Part shown: positions 27,926 through 38,153 of the stretch, one piece after another
Position numbering within the stretch: position 1 is the stretch's first letter
Layout: each line of letters starts with the position of its first letter
Assembly: GCA_025361735.1 (NCBI GenBank)
Contig: JANYKD010000055.1
Coordinates: 1-64,000 of the forward strand
DNA: 64,000 nt
DNA from: Phycisphaerales bacterium
GTDB taxonomy: Bacteria > Planctomycetota > Phycisphaerae > Tepidisphaerales > Tepidisphaeraceae
Reading direction: 5' to 3'
Program-made: the position numbers and the translations under genes
Notes under the pieces: generated by a model
Told to the model about the DNA's origin: nothing
The model's database searches: none
What the model saw: only the letters and a program-made list of their open reading frames with translations

Positions 27926-28789
27926 TCACACAGGCCACGCAGAACCGGCCGCCAAGGCGTGCAGTTCGTCGGGCGAGACCCACGTCGGAGCATCGAGCTC
28001 CAACCCGAGGAACCGCCTGGCCAGACTTGCAAAGCGCGGCGAATCGTCGGTGACAAAGCTCTTCAGCCACCCGTGTTCGCCGTCGGCTTCGCGGTCCAGT
28101 TCGGCGGCCCGCAGACGTTGGCGCACATCTTCGGCGCATTTGTCCGCGGAGTCAATCACCCGAACGCCGTCCCCCACAATTCGTTGGATCAGTTCCCGGT
28201 AAACCGGGTAGTGCGTACAGCCCAGCACCAGCGAGTGAATGCCTCGCTGGAGCATCGGCCGGAGATATTGCTCGAGTGCCAGCCGCACGAGCGGGTCGTC
28301 ATCGGCCCGGCCTTCCTCGACGATCGGGGCAAGCAGGGGCGTGGCCTGGCAGACCAGTCGGGCATCCGGCCGCAACGCCAGGATCGCCCGTTCGTATGCG
28401 GCGGAGCGGATCGTGCCCTCGGTGCCGATGATGCCGATCACCGGGGCGGCGCCCGGCCCGCAGACCTCGACGGCGGCTTTGGCGCCGGGTTCGACGACGC
28501 CGCCGATCGACAGATGAGGGAATTCCTCTCGAATCGTCGTCAGGCTCATGGCGGTGGCCGTGTTGCAGGCGATGACCACATGCTTGGGCGCGTGGCCGGC
28601 AAGATAGGTGATGATCTGGCGGACGAAAGCGGTAACGGTGGCGGCAGACTTGGAGCCGTAGGGCACCCGCGCGGTATCGCCAAAGTAGAGGATGTCATCG
28701 TGCGGAAGCACTCGGCGCAAAGCCCGCACGACGGTCAGACCACCCAAACCAGAATCCAGAACCACGATCGGTGAAGATGCGTACAGCAT
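27926..28789 (-). CDS. murI: Glutamate racemase
   Basis: VLDSGLGGLTVVRALR; FGDTARVPYGSKS; IACNTATA; LVLGCTHYP. Confidence 0.96.
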   Translation of the reverse strand: MLYASSPIVVLDSGLGGLTVVRALRRVLPHDDILYFGDTARVPYGSKSAATVTAFVRQIITYLAGHAPKHVVIACNTATAMSLTTIREEFPHLSIGGVVEPGAKAAVEVCGPGAAPVIGIIGTEGTIRSAAYERAILALRPDARLVCQATPLLAPIVEEGRADDDPLVRLALEQYLRPMLQRGIHSLVLGCTHYPVYRELIQRIVGDGVRVIDSADKCAEDVRQRLRAAELDREADGEHGWLKSFVTDDSPRFASLARRFLGLELDAPTWVSPDELHALAAGSAWPV

Positions 28790-28933
28790 TGACTCTCAGG
28801 CTTCCCGGGGAAACAAATCCTCGTTGGGTCATATCGGCAGGTGCGTTCCGGCCGCTTGACTTTTCCACAAGACAAGGGACACTCATGACTTGCACACGGG
28901 GGGAAGTTTTTTTCTGCGCATGGAGAGTTCCCG

Positions 28934-29347
28934 ATGAGTTCCGCATTGGCCGGCAAACGCGTGCTTCTGGTTGACGACGACAACGACATCCTCGTGTCGA
29001 TGCAGGCGGCCTTTGAACCCACCGGGGCGACGGTCGAGCTGGCCAACAACGGCAACAAGGCCGTGGAGCTGGCCGAAAAGAACCCGCCCGACGTGGTGGT
29101 TCTGGACATGATGCTCCCCGGCCGCAGTGGGTTCCTGGTGCTGGAGAAGATCCGGTCGAAGCTTGGCCGGAATCAGAAGCCGTTCGTGATCATGATCACC
29201 GGCAATCCCGGCAAACGGCACCAGATGTACGCCGAATCGCTCGGGGTTTCGGAGTATTTTCAGAAACCCGTGAAACTGGACACGCTGGTGGCGACGGCGG
29301 AACGGCTGGTCAGCCCCCCTGCTGCGCCGGCGGCGCCGGCGCAGTAG
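28934..29347 (+). CDS. Response regulator receiver domain protein
   Basis: VLLVDDDNDI; VVVLDMMLPGRSGFLVLEKIR; QKPVKL; AP-rich tail. Confidence 0.9.
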   Translation: MSSALAGKRVLLVDDDNDILVSMQAAFEPTGATVELANNGNKAVELAEKNPPDVVVLDMMLPGRSGFLVLEKIRSKLGRNQKPFVIMITGNPGKRHQMYAESLGVSEYFQKPVKLDTLVATAERLVSPPAAPAAPAQ

Positions 29348-29361
29348 CCGGGGTACCACAA

Positions 29362-29883
29362 ATGGATGATCCGATACGCATCCAGACCACTCCCACATTC
29401 GGCCAATATCTCCAGTTCTGCCGGCTCGGCATCGGTCGCAGAACGCGGATGATCAAGCCGTTTGCCATTCTGTGCCTCATCTGTTTCCTCCTGGCTCCAA
29501 CCCTTCCGTCTGAAGGGAATCCGGGAGCGCTCGCCCAGTACAAGTCATCGGCCATGGTGCTCATCTTGCCAGCCTTCGTGTTTGTATTGTTGCCGCTCGT
29601 CACGTACTTCGCAGCGAGACAACGCTGGCGAACGGCCGCCGAAGCGCGCGAGCCCCGCTCTTTCGAGTTCAATGATTGGGGCATATCGATCAAAGGACTG
29701 ACCTTCAGCGCCGAGGCCGCATGGACGAACATCCCCCGCGCTGAAACCGCCGGGCCGCTGATCCTCCTGTATACGCGTCAGGAACTCGGATACCTGATCC
29801 CCCGAGATGCAATGACACCGGAGCAGGAGGCATCACTTCGCGTGCTGCTGCGGAACACGGTCACAAACTGCAAGCGGCTTTAG
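29362..29883 (+). CDS. YcxB-like membrane protein
   Basis: Two TM segments then short soluble beta-rich region with WTNIPRAETAGPLILLYTRQELGYLIPRDAM. Confidence 0.55.
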   Translation: MDDPIRIQTTPTFGQYLQFCRLGIGRRTRMIKPFAILCLICFLLAPTLPSEGNPGALAQYKSSAMVLILPAFVFVLLPLVTYFAARQRWRTAAEAREPRSFEFNDWGISIKGLTFSAEAAWTNIPRAETAGPLILLYTRQELGYLIPRDAMTPEQEASLRVLLRNTVTNCKRL

Positions 29884-30204
29884 CGGGTCTACGAGGCGAT
29901 TGCTTCCCAATTCCAACGACCCGTCTGATGACATCAGATAGCACTTTCGCCCCATCTGGTTAGACTCAAAATGCCCGTCCGGGTCATGCCTGAATCCAGT
30001 GGACGCCCCAGTGAAGCGTGCGTGATCGACATAGCGAAGGAATGCGGCCGGAAAGTATGCCCCCATATCCAACGGACTCTCCTGGGCCCAGCGTGGGCTC
30101 GTTGGGGCGATATTGGAAAATCAGCTTCCAATAACTTGAATACTATATTCGCCATAATTGAGCATTATCTTCCATTCTAACGGTCGGTGGAGTACACTGG
30201 AGCC

Positions 30205-30816
30205 ATGGAGACGTTCTCGCAGTTTGCACGAACACTGTTAGAAGAACTCGCCGATTGGCTGGTCTATGAGGACTGCCAACCGGTGGAATGGGTTGTCTGT
30301 GGCGGCGTGGCGCTGGCACTTCAGGATCTCACGGCCCGCAGCACGCGAGACGTCGACGTTATCGGACAATGGGATGCAGTGCTCATGCAGATAACCCGCG
30401 TTGAAGAGTTTCCGCAGAAAGTCCGGTATTGCATTGGGCAGGTCGCCAAGGCACACCCGGAACTGAAGGGCATGAATGAGCACTGGGTAAACCTTGGCCC
30501 ACGCAGGCTGGCCGAATGGGGTCTGCCCAGAGGATTTGAGCAACGCATGACCAAGGTTCAGTTCAAGGACCGGTTGACACTGCATCTGCTCGGCCGGGCG
30601 GACCTGATCCCGCTGAAACTCTATGCAGCAGCAGACGATCTCGCGAGCCGACAGCGAATCCACATGAGTGATCTCAGGCTGCTGAAACCCACGTTTGACG
30701 AGTTGGATGTGGCTCTGGCCTGGGTGCTCAGCCTGCCAGATATTGACGCGAAGAAGATCGAACTCCAGTCGATTGTTGAGGAACTTGGCCATGGTGACCT
30801 CGCCGACTACATTTGA
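30205..30816 (+). CDS. Nucleotidyltransferase-fold protein (DUF6036/AbiEii-like)
   Basis: WVVCGGVALALQDLTARSTRDVDVIGQWDAV: NTase GG...DVD motif; alpha-helical C-term. Confidence 0.75.
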   Translation: METFSQFARTLLEELADWLVYEDCQPVEWVVCGGVALALQDLTARSTRDVDVIGQWDAVLMQITRVEEFPQKVRYCIGQVAKAHPELKGMNEHWVNLGPRRLAEWGLPRGFEQRMTKVQFKDRLTLHLLGRADLIPLKLYAAADDLASRQRIHMSDLRLLKPTFDELDVALAWVLSLPDIDAKKIELQSIVEELGHGDLADYI

Positions 30817-31777
30817 AACTGACCTTCGACGGAAACTGCTGGATGTCATTTACGGCCAGTGGCTATCACTGGGCGTTGCGGTCTCAGCTTCGCCATCGGC
30901 GGAAGCGCCTGAAGTCATCGATCCCGAGGCACTGCTATGGGTTTCTATGGAGTTTCTGCCGACGGAACCCCGTCTAGCGGAGGCCGTGTTGTTGTGGCTG
31001 CATGGCCATTGGAACGACATCATCCGGCAACGACTGAAACACCGACTTGGCACAGAGGAACCGCGTGCGTGCATCTGGCGCACGATCGAACAGGCGAAGC
31101 TTCCTGGCAACGATATCCAATCCCAACCGGTGCTTCCTGATGAGCCGTGTTACGGTCTGGATTCTCCCGAGCAGGTCGTGCAATTCTGCGAAACGCTCGC
31201 TCAGCACATACACACGCTGCCGTCGTCGCTCCTGAACCGCGTGGGCGAACCGGCCGGCGGACCATCAACCACGCTGCTGCGGGCCCGAGACATCTTCGGC
31301 AGTGATGGCCGGCATTTCTTGCTCTTGTACCTGCTTGGCAATTCTCGCGGTGCACCGCGAGCGATCCAGGAATGGACCGGGTATTCCCTCAGAACGATCA
31401 CCGATACCGTTGCGCGCTGGGAGAAGGCACGCGTTGTGTCCGTGGAACATGGCGTCTGCCGTCTGCTTGCGCCTGATGCGTGGGACGCGATCCTACAACA
31501 ACCGTCCCGGAGATTGATTCTTGTCGACTGGTTCAAGGCATTTGATGCGTGCATTCGACTGCTCCGCACACTTGCGAAAGCAACGCGCGCGAGCTTACCA
31601 CCGGCCAGTCCCGTCATCACCGCTTGCCATCGTGAAACTCGTGACGCCCTGTCCGCATCACTGTTGAATAAGCCGCGAGCAGAGGCAACGTCATTGAGCA
31701 AACTGCAGTCGCTGTTCTCTGAAGGTGATGAGCGAGAAGACTTCACGCCGTCGTATGCGCGCCCGCCCGCCCGATAA
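30791..31777 (+). CDS. Winged-helix domain protein overlapping the NTase gene
   Basis: ATG at 30791 inside the NTase 3' end; HFLLLYLLGNSRGAPRAIQEWTGYSLRTITDTVARWEKARVVSVEHGVCRL is wHTH-like. Confidence 0.65.
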   Translation: MVTSPTTFETDLRRKLLDVIYGQWLSLGVAVSASPSAEAPEVIDPEALLWVSMEFLPTEPRLAEAVLLWLHGHWNDIIRQRLKHRLGTEEPRACIWRTIEQAKLPGNDIQSQPVLPDEPCYGLDSPEQVVQFCETLAQHIHTLPSSLLNRVGEPAGGPSTTLLRARDIFGSDGRHFLLLYLLGNSRGAPRAIQEWTGYSLRTITDTVARWEKARVVSVEHGVCRLLAPDAWDAILQQPSRRLILVDWFKAFDACIRLLRTLAKATRASLPPASPVITACHRETRDALSASLLNKPRAEATSLSKLQSLFSEGDEREDFTPSYARPPAR

Positions 31778-31982
31778 CTCTCCGGCCTACGTATTGGGAC
31801 TCACATGCCTGGCCGGCAAGTGTCTGAATGTATTGGACAAACGCGCTGCAAACCGCATGATAGATCAGGCGTATGGCATGCGGGCTGCCGCGGTCTACTG
31901 AGCGGCGTCGCATCCGGGGGTTGTCCGACGGGGAACGGCGTGATGCGGGCGGCGATTGGGCCGTCGCGCAGGGAGTTTCATC

Positions 31983-34319
31983 ATGGATCGGCAGCGACCG
32001 TCATTCATTCTTCTCTTGTTGTTGGTGTCGATGATCCTGGCTTGGCCGGTCAGGTCTTCCGCGCAGCAGGTTCCGCACGACAAGATCGAACAGGCGATGC
32101 AGAAGGCGATCAAGTACATCCAGAGCCAGCAGAAGAACGGCAACTGGGAGGTGGTCAATCGGCCGGATATTTCGCCGGGGCACCATCACCTGGTCAACGG
32201 CTGGCAATGGGGCGGGCTGTCGGGCGTGGCGCTATGCTCGCTGCTGTATGCCGGTGAGAGCCCGCAGGAGATACACGTCAAGCAGGGAATCGACTGGCTC
32301 AAGGGCCAGGAGGTTTACGGCGTCTATGCGCTGGGGTTCCGCTGTCAGGTGTGGGCATTGGCGCCATACAGTCCGGGCGTAAAGCAGGCGGCACAGAAGG
32401 ACAAGGAGATCCTCATGGCCGCCCTGCTCCGCGAGAAGAACGGCGGGTTCTACGGCTACTACTACGATCCGAAGCTGCGTCGCCCGGGACCGGATGAGGA
32501 CAACGGCATCCGGCCGCGCTGGGATGCCAGCGTCAGCCAGTACGGCGTGCTGGGCATGTGGGCCGTCGCCCAGTTGAACATCGAGATCTCGGACGAGTAC
32601 TGGCGCTTCACCGAGAATGCCTGGCGGAACACGCAACTGGCCAATGGCGGCTGGGCATATGTCTTCAAGCATCAGGGCGACTGGGGCAAGGACACGGTGG
32701 CCATGACCGCGGCCGGGCTGGCCACGCTGTTCATCACCCAGGAGCGGGCGCACCAGATGGAGGGACTCGAATGCAAGGGGAACATCGTCGATGCGAACAT
32801 CGAAGCGGCGCTGAAGTGGATGAATCAGAATTTCCGTCGGTTTGACCAGGCGCACCCGTTCTACTCGCTCTACGGCGTGGAACGCGTGGGCGTCGCCAGC
32901 GGATACAAGTATTTCGGCAACCTGAACTGGTTCGAGGTCGGCGCCAACTACCTGCTGAGCAAACAGAATCCCGATGGGTCCTGGGGTAATGCCGACGCCA
33001 ACGACAACGCGAAGAAGATCCCCGATACGGCGTTCGCGCTGATGTTCCTGGCCCGCGGACATGCGCCGGTAATGATCAACAAGCTGGACTATGTCTGCAC
33101 TGGACCCAACGGCAAGCCCGCGGCGCTGACCTGGAACCAGCGGCCGCGCGAGGTGGCAAACATCGCCCGCTGGACCGGCCGACAGATGGAGCAACATGTC
33201 AACTGGCAGGTCGTCAACATGCAGAGCGCGATGGACGACTGGCACGACGCGCCGATCCTGTGGATGAGTGGCCGCGACGAAATCAGCCTTAAGAAGGACG
33301 AGATCGAGAAGCTCAGGCGTTTCATCCTGGAAGGCGGACTGATCTTCGGCAACGCCGACTGCGGCAAGAAGCAGTTCGCCGACAGCTTCAAGAAGCTCGG
33401 GCAGCAGATGTTCCCGATGTACGAGTTCCGCGAGCTGCCCGAGTCGCACATTGTTTACACCGGCCAGCAGTTCCGCCGGGAATCCTGGCCCAAGCCGCCG
33501 TTTCTGCAGGGGCTGAGCAACGGCGTGCGCGAACTCATGGTGCTGGCGCCCAACGATGTCGGCCGGCTGTACCAGGTGCAGAGTTTCGCCGGGCCGAACG
33601 AGGGCAACGCCCAGGCTTTGGCGAACCTGTTCCTCTACACGATCGACAAGAAACTGCTCGACCGCGGCGAAAACCACATCCTCCGCCGGCGAGGCGATGC
33701 CAAGGCCGAGAAGACCATCAAGATTGCCCGACTGGAATATGCCGGCAACTGGGACCCCGAGCCGGGTGGCTGGTGGAGGCTGGCGAACTATATGGTTAAC
33801 CAGCACAAGACCGACCTGCAAATCGAGACGGTGAAGCTCGGCGACGGGAAACTGGCCAGCGGCGGCTATAACGTGGCGCACCTGACGGGCACGACCAAGC
33901 TCAAGCTCCCCGAGGCTCAGCAGCAGGAACTCAAGGCGTTCGTGGACAAGGGTGGCACGCTCATCGTCGATGCAGCCGGCGGGGCCGCGGAGTTCGGGCT
34001 GACGTCGGAGCAGATGCTCAACACGCTGTTCCAGCAGACCGGGGGCATCCCCGTGCTGGCCGCCAGCCATCCAGTCTACGCGGCGGCCGACAAGCTGACG
34101 GATTTCGGCTACCGGCCGTTTGCGAAGAAACAGATCGGTAATCTGAAGGCCCCGCGTGTACGCGTCGTTGAGATTGGCAAGAAAGCGCGGGTCTTCTATT
34201 CCCCCGAGGACCTCAGCGCGGGGCTGATGGGCGAGAACATGGACGGGGTTTTCGGCTACGACTCCAAGACAGCGACCAGCATCATGACGGACATCCTGAT
34301 TTATTCAACTCAGAAGTGA
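31983..34319 (+). CDS. Secreted prenyltransferase/squalene-cyclase-repeat protein with DUF4159-type C-terminus
   Basis: Signal peptide; repeated GGWAYVFKHQGD, DGSWGN motifs; C-terminal IARLEYAGNWDPEPGGWWRLANYM...FVDKGGTLIVDAAGG. Confidence 0.75.
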   Translation: MDRQRPSFILLLLLVSMILAWPVRSSAQQVPHDKIEQAMQKAIKYIQSQQKNGNWEVVNRPDISPGHHHLVNGWQWGGLSGVALCSLLYAGESPQEIHVKQGIDWLKGQEVYGVYALGFRCQVWALAPYSPGVKQAAQKDKEILMAALLREKNGGFYGYYYDPKLRRPGPDEDNGIRPRWDASVSQYGVLGMWAVAQLNIEISDEYWRFTENAWRNTQLANGGWAYVFKHQGDWGKDTVAMTAAGLATLFITQERAHQMEGLECKGNIVDANIEAALKWMNQNFRRFDQAHPFYSLYGVERVGVASGYKYFGNLNWFEVGANYLLSKQNPDGSWGNADANDNAKKIPDTAFALMFLARGHAPVMINKLDYVCTGPNGKPAALTWNQRPREVANIARWTGRQMEQHVNWQVVNMQSAMDDWHDAPILWMSGRDEISLKKDEIEKLRRFILEGGLIFGNADCGKKQFADSFKKLGQQMFPMYEFRELPESHIVYTGQQFRRESWPKPPFLQGLSNGVRELMVLAPNDVGRLYQVQSFAGPNEGNAQALANLFLYTIDKKLLDRGENHILRRRGDAKAEKTIKIARLEYAGNWDPEPGGWWRLANYMVNQHKTDLQIETVKLGDGKLASGGYNVAHLTGTTKLKLPEAQQQELKAFVDKGGTLIVDAAGGAAEFGLTSEQMLNTLFQQTGGIPVLAASHPVYAAADKLTDFGYRPFAKKQIGNLKAPRVRVVEIGKKARVFYSPEDLSAGLMGENMDGVFGYDSKTATSIMTDILIYSTQK

Positions 34320-34443
34320 CTGCTAATATTGAAGTTGCGCATATATGGAAATCTTCGTGCGATTTCGACTTGACTAACGGACTGAAAGCTCCACAATCCG
34401 CAAAAGGCGGGTTCACCCCCGTCAACTGACCAAGGAGTTCAAG

Positions 34444-35079
34444 TTGGATCGTGCGGATAGCCACTCGCACGCCTCGAAACTGCTTTCCGAGACGATTGCG
34501 GCCCGTGTCGCCGAGGCGACCGGAACATCGGTTCAGAACTGTTATCAATGCGGACGATGCGCTGCCGGATGCATGCAGAATGTGTCTGGTGAAATGGACA
34601 TCAGCCCGACGCGGATCATGCGCCTGCTGCAACTGGAGGCCGCCTTCGCGGACGACACGGAGCAGGCGGCCGGTTATGCCAGGAAGGCGCTGGGAGCCGA
34701 CACCCCTTGGCTCTGTGCCGGCTGCTTGGCCTGCACGACCCGCTGCCCTCAGGGAGTGGACATCGCCGGGACCATGGATGTCTTGCGACAAGAGGGTCTC
34801 AAACGCGGCCAAACATCCAAGAGCAAGCGGGCGAGAGATGCCCAGGCACTTCATAAGTCATTCCTGCACGCGGCTTTAAGCAGCGGACGGGTCCATGAGC
34901 TTTCCATGATGATGGAATACAAGCTGCGGACCCAGCACTTCCTGGAAGACGCGATGCTCGGGGCGGCCATGTTCTTTAAGGGCAAGCTGCACCTCAAGCC
35001 GCACAAGGGTCCCGGGACCGACCGGGTTCGCGGCGCGATCGCCAAGCTCAAACAACAGAACAACGGGGGTGGCAAGTGA
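34444..35079 (+). CDS. hdrC: HdrC-like 4Fe-4S subunit (TTG start, AAGGAG SD)
   Basis: CYQCGRCAAGCMQN and CAGCLACTTRCPQGVD; followed by HdrB, HdrA. Confidence 0.85.
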   Translation: MDRADSHSHASKLLSETIAARVAEATGTSVQNCYQCGRCAAGCMQNVSGEMDISPTRIMRLLQLEAAFADDTEQAAGYARKALGADTPWLCAGCLACTTRCPQGVDIAGTMDVLRQEGLKRGQTSKSKRARDAQALHKSFLHAALSSGRVHELSMMMEYKLRTQHFLEDAMLGAAMFFKGKLHLKPHKGPGTDRVRGAIAKLKQQNNGGGK

Positions 35080-35957
35080 AGTCTCTAGGCTATTACCCCG
35101 GTTGCAGTCTCAGCGGAACGGCGGCGGAATACGACAAGTCGCTGCGGGCCGCGGCTGTCACGATGGGCATCGAGCTCCAGGAAGTCCCCGAGTGGATCTG
35201 CTGCGGGGCCAGTTCGGCCCATGCCGTGGACCACGAGGCGGCGTTGTGTATGGCGGCCGACACGCTCGCCAAGGCCAAACGCGGCGGAATTGACCGCGTG
35301 CTGGCGCCTTGTGCGATGTGTTACCAGCGGCTGGCTTCGGTATCGCACGAGATGAAACAGCAGCCGGGCCTGGCAAAACGTCTGGCAGAGGCATTGGGTG
35401 AATCGGCCGAACTGGGTATGGACCAGGTTCGGCCGATGAGCATTCTGGACCTGATGGCCGAGACCTCGGACGACGAGATCAAGGGCTGGGTGAAGAAGCC
35501 GCTGACGGGCTTGAAGGTGGCGTGCTACTACGGCTGCCTGCTGGTCCGTCCGGCCAAGATCACGGGGGCGACCGAGGTGGAATCGCCGCAGAGCATGGAA
35601 CGCGTGCTGCGGTTGATCGGGGCCGAGCCGGTGCGATGGTCGATGGCAATGGAATGCTGCGGGGCGTCGTTCGGAGTGGCACGGACCCGGGTCGTGATCC
35701 GGCAAGGCGGCCGCGTGTTCAACGCGGCCAAGTCGGCCGGGGCGGATCTATTCTGCCTGGCGTGCCCCATGTGCCATGCCAACCTGGATATGCGGCAGAG
35801 CACCTACGGCGACGGCACGGCGATACCGGTGTTGTACCTGACCCAGCTCCTGGGGCTGGCATTCGGGTTGCCCGAGACAGCACTGGGCCTGGAAGGGCAT
35901 TTCGTTCCGACCAAGGCGGCGCTGGCGAAGATCAAGCAGGCCGCCGCGGCGGTCTGA
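35076..35957 (+). CDS. hdrB: HdrB-like CCG-domain subunit
   Basis: GYYPGCSLSGTAAEYDKS; ICCGAS; CYYGCLLVRP; MECCGASFG; CLACPMCHANLDMRQ. Confidence 0.9.
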   Translation: MKSLGYYPGCSLSGTAAEYDKSLRAAAVTMGIELQEVPEWICCGASSAHAVDHEAALCMAADTLAKAKRGGIDRVLAPCAMCYQRLASVSHEMKQQPGLAKRLAEALGESAELGMDQVRPMSILDLMAETSDDEIKGWVKKPLTGLKVACYYGCLLVRPAKITGATEVESPQSMERVLRLIGAEPVRWSMAMECCGASFGVARTRVVIRQGGRVFNAAKSAGADLFCLACPMCHANLDMRQSTYGDGTAIPVLYLTQLLGLAFGLPETALGLEGHFVPTKAALAKIKQAAAAV

Positions 35958-35971
35958 GCAATATAGAAGGG

Positions 35972-37981
35972 ATGCGTACTCCCGTGTCGAGAATTGGCGT
36001 ATTCATTTGTCATTGCGGCGAAAACATCGGAAAGACGGTCGACTGTCCGCGCGTTTCCGAGGCGGCCAGGCTGATGCCGGGCGTCGCGTATGCGGTGGAC
36101 TACCGCTACACGTGCTCGGAGCCGGGGCAGGCGCAGATTCGCGAGGCGATCACCAAGCACAATCTGACGGGCGTGGTGGTGGGCGCCTGCTCGCCGCGCA
36201 TGCACGAGAAGACCTTCCGCAAGACGGTGGCGGCGGCCGGGCTCAACCCGTACCTCTGCGAGATCGCCAACCTGCGCGAGCAGTGCTCGTGGGTTCACAC
36301 TGACCGTGAGAAGGCGACCGAGAAGGCAATCCAGATCGTGCATTCGATGGTCGAGCGCGTGTCGCGCAACGTGCCGCTCAGCGCCATCAAGGTTCCACTG
36401 ACCCGCCGGGCCGTGGTCATCGGCGGCGGCATCGCGGGCATCCAGGCCGCGCTGGACATCGCCGAGGGCGGCGTGCAAGTGGTCCTCGTCGAGCGTTCGC
36501 CGTCGCTGGGCGGGCACATGTCGCAGTTGTCCGAGACGTTCCCGACGCTCGATTGCTCGCAGTGCATCCTGACGCCGCGAATGGTGGAAGCGGCGACGCA
36601 TCCGAATATCCGCCTGGAAACGTATAGCGAAGTGGAATCGGTCAGCGGCTACGTCGGCAATTTTGAGGTGAAGATCCGCCGCAAGGCTCGCAGTATCGAC
36701 TGGAGCAAATGCACCGGTTGTGGGACCTGCTGGCAGAAGTGCCCGCAGAAGAAGCTGGCGAGCGAGTTTGACGAGGGGCTGGCCAGGCGAACGGCGATCG
36801 GCATTCCGTTCCCGCAGGCCGTGCCGAACAAGCCGGTGATCGACCGGGCCAACTGTACGAAATTCAAAACGGGCAAGTGCGGCGTGTGCGCCAAGCTCTG
36901 TCCGACGGGCGCGATTATTTACGATCAGGAAGATGAGATCATCACGGAGAAGGCCGGCGCGGTCGTCGTGGCGACGGGATTCCAGGTGCTCGGGAAGGAA
37001 CACCTGCCCGCGTATGCCGTTGGCGATGATCCGGATGTGGTGACCGGCCTGCAATTCGAGCGGCTGGCATCGGCGTCCGGTCCGACCGCCGGTGAGATTC
37101 TCCGGCCGTCCGATGGCAAGGCACCGGGGACGATCGTCTTCGTACAGTGTGCCGGTTCGCGCGACGCGGCCAAAGGCCGGGCGTATTGCAGCAAGATCTG
37201 CTGCATGTACACCGCCAAGCACGCGATGCTCTACCGGCACAAGGTGCATGGCGGCCGGGCGTTTGTGCTGTGCATGGACGTCCGCACCCCGGGCAAGGGC
37301 TACGACGAGTTCTATCGTCGGGCGACCGAAGTCGACGGCGTGCAGTACATCCGCTCGCGGGTGGCTCGTATCTATCGCGACAACGGACAACTGGTCGTGC
37401 AGGTGGCCGACACGCTGAATGGCGGCGAGCGGATTGATATTCGCGCGGACATGGTCGTGCTGGGAACGGCCGCCATTCCGCAGCCGGATGTGCGGGCGAT
37501 GGCGCAGAAGCTGGGCATCGGCTATGACGCCGACGGTTGGCTGAGCGAGGCTCACCCCAAACTGCGGCCGGTGGAGACGAACACCGCCGGCGTGTACCTG
37601 GCCGGTGCCTGCCAGGGACCGAAGGACATTCCCGAATCCGTTGCCCAGGCGTCGGCCGTTGCGGCCAAGGTGCTGGGCCTGTTCGCGGCGACCGAACTGA
37701 GTCGCGATCCCGTGGTGGCAAAGGTCAATCGCTGTGCCCCGCCGCTGTTCTCGACATGCATCGGCTGTTTCACGTGCGCCGCGGCCTGTCCGTACAAGGC
37801 AATCGAGCGCGATGAAATCCGCGATCGCAAGGGCAACGTGATCAAGACGGTTGCAAAAGTGAATTCCGGATTGTGCCAGGGATGCGGAACATGTGTGTCG
37901 CTGTGCCGGAGCAAGTCGATTGATCTGGACGGTTTCACGGATGAGCAGATGCTGGCGGCACTGGCGGTGTTGGCGGAATAG
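35972..37981 (+). CDS. hdrA: HdrA-like FAD/Fe-S electron-bifurcating subunit
   Basis: VGVFICHCGENIG-type N-term; AVVIGGGIAGIQAALDIAEGG; CTGCGTCWQKCPQKK; CIGCFTCAAACPYKAIERDE; CQGCGTCVSLCRSKSID. Reading starts at 35972, not at the ORF-track start 35522. Confidence 0.92.
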   Translation: MRTPVSRIGVFICHCGENIGKTVDCPRVSEAARLMPGVAYAVDYRYTCSEPGQAQIREAITKHNLTGVVVGACSPRMHEKTFRKTVAAAGLNPYLCEIANLREQCSWVHTDREKATEKAIQIVHSMVERVSRNVPLSAIKVPLTRRAVVIGGGIAGIQAALDIAEGGVQVVLVERSPSLGGHMSQLSETFPTLDCSQCILTPRMVEAATHPNIRLETYSEVESVSGYVGNFEVKIRRKARSIDWSKCTGCGTCWQKCPQKKLASEFDEGLARRTAIGIPFPQAVPNKPVIDRANCTKFKTGKCGVCAKLCPTGAIIYDQEDEIITEKAGAVVVATGFQVLGKEHLPAYAVGDDPDVVTGLQFERLASASGPTAGEILRPSDGKAPGTIVFVQCAGSRDAAKGRAYCSKICCMYTAKHAMLYRHKVHGGRAFVLCMDVRTPGKGYDEFYRRATEVDGVQYIRSRVARIYRDNGQLVVQVADTLNGGERIDIRADMVVLGTAAIPQPDVRAMAQKLGIGYDADGWLSEAHPKLRPVETNTAGVYLAGACQGPKDIPESVAQASAVAAKVLGLFAATELSRDPVVAKVNRCAPPLFSTCIGCFTCAAACPYKAIERDEIRDRKGNVIKTVAKVNSGLCQGCGTCVSLCRSKSIDLDGFTDEQMLAALAVLAE

Positions 37982-37992
37982 GCCATGTTTTT

Positions 37993-38115
37993 TGTGGCAC
38001 GGGCTTCCAGCCCGTGTGCCGCGACAATCCGCGGCATCAGCCATTCGGTTCGCTTGGCGCATCGCCATGAATGTGTCGGAGTACCGACACAATGGGCTGG
38101 AAGCCCATTCCACGA
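37993..38115. repeat. Intergenic hairpin element between hdrA and flxD-like gene
   Basis: gcacgggcttccagcccgtgtgc and aatgggctggaagcccatt hairpins; shares gaatgtgtcggagtaccgac (38069-38088) with 21573-21592. Confidence 0.8.
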
Positions 38116-38153
38116 TAAACAGTCGCACCCAAGCGATCCAAACGAGGATGAAG

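Noticed and set aside
29833-30155. Small minus-strand ORFs before the NTase gene
   Set aside because: No motif recognised and no support for coding; possibly a remnant but I cannot assign it
32232-34070. 612-aa minus-strand ORF
   Set aside because: Shadow of the DUF4159/prenyltransferase-repeat gene
35522-35971. N-terminal extension of the HdrA ORF as listed in the track
   Set aside because: Overlaps hdrB in another frame; the conserved HdrA start MRTPVSRIGVFICHCGENIG begins at 35972
37993-38020. gtggcacgggcttcca as a sigma-54 promoter
   Set aside because: Has TGGCAC but lacks the TTGC -12 element and is part of a hairpin repeat
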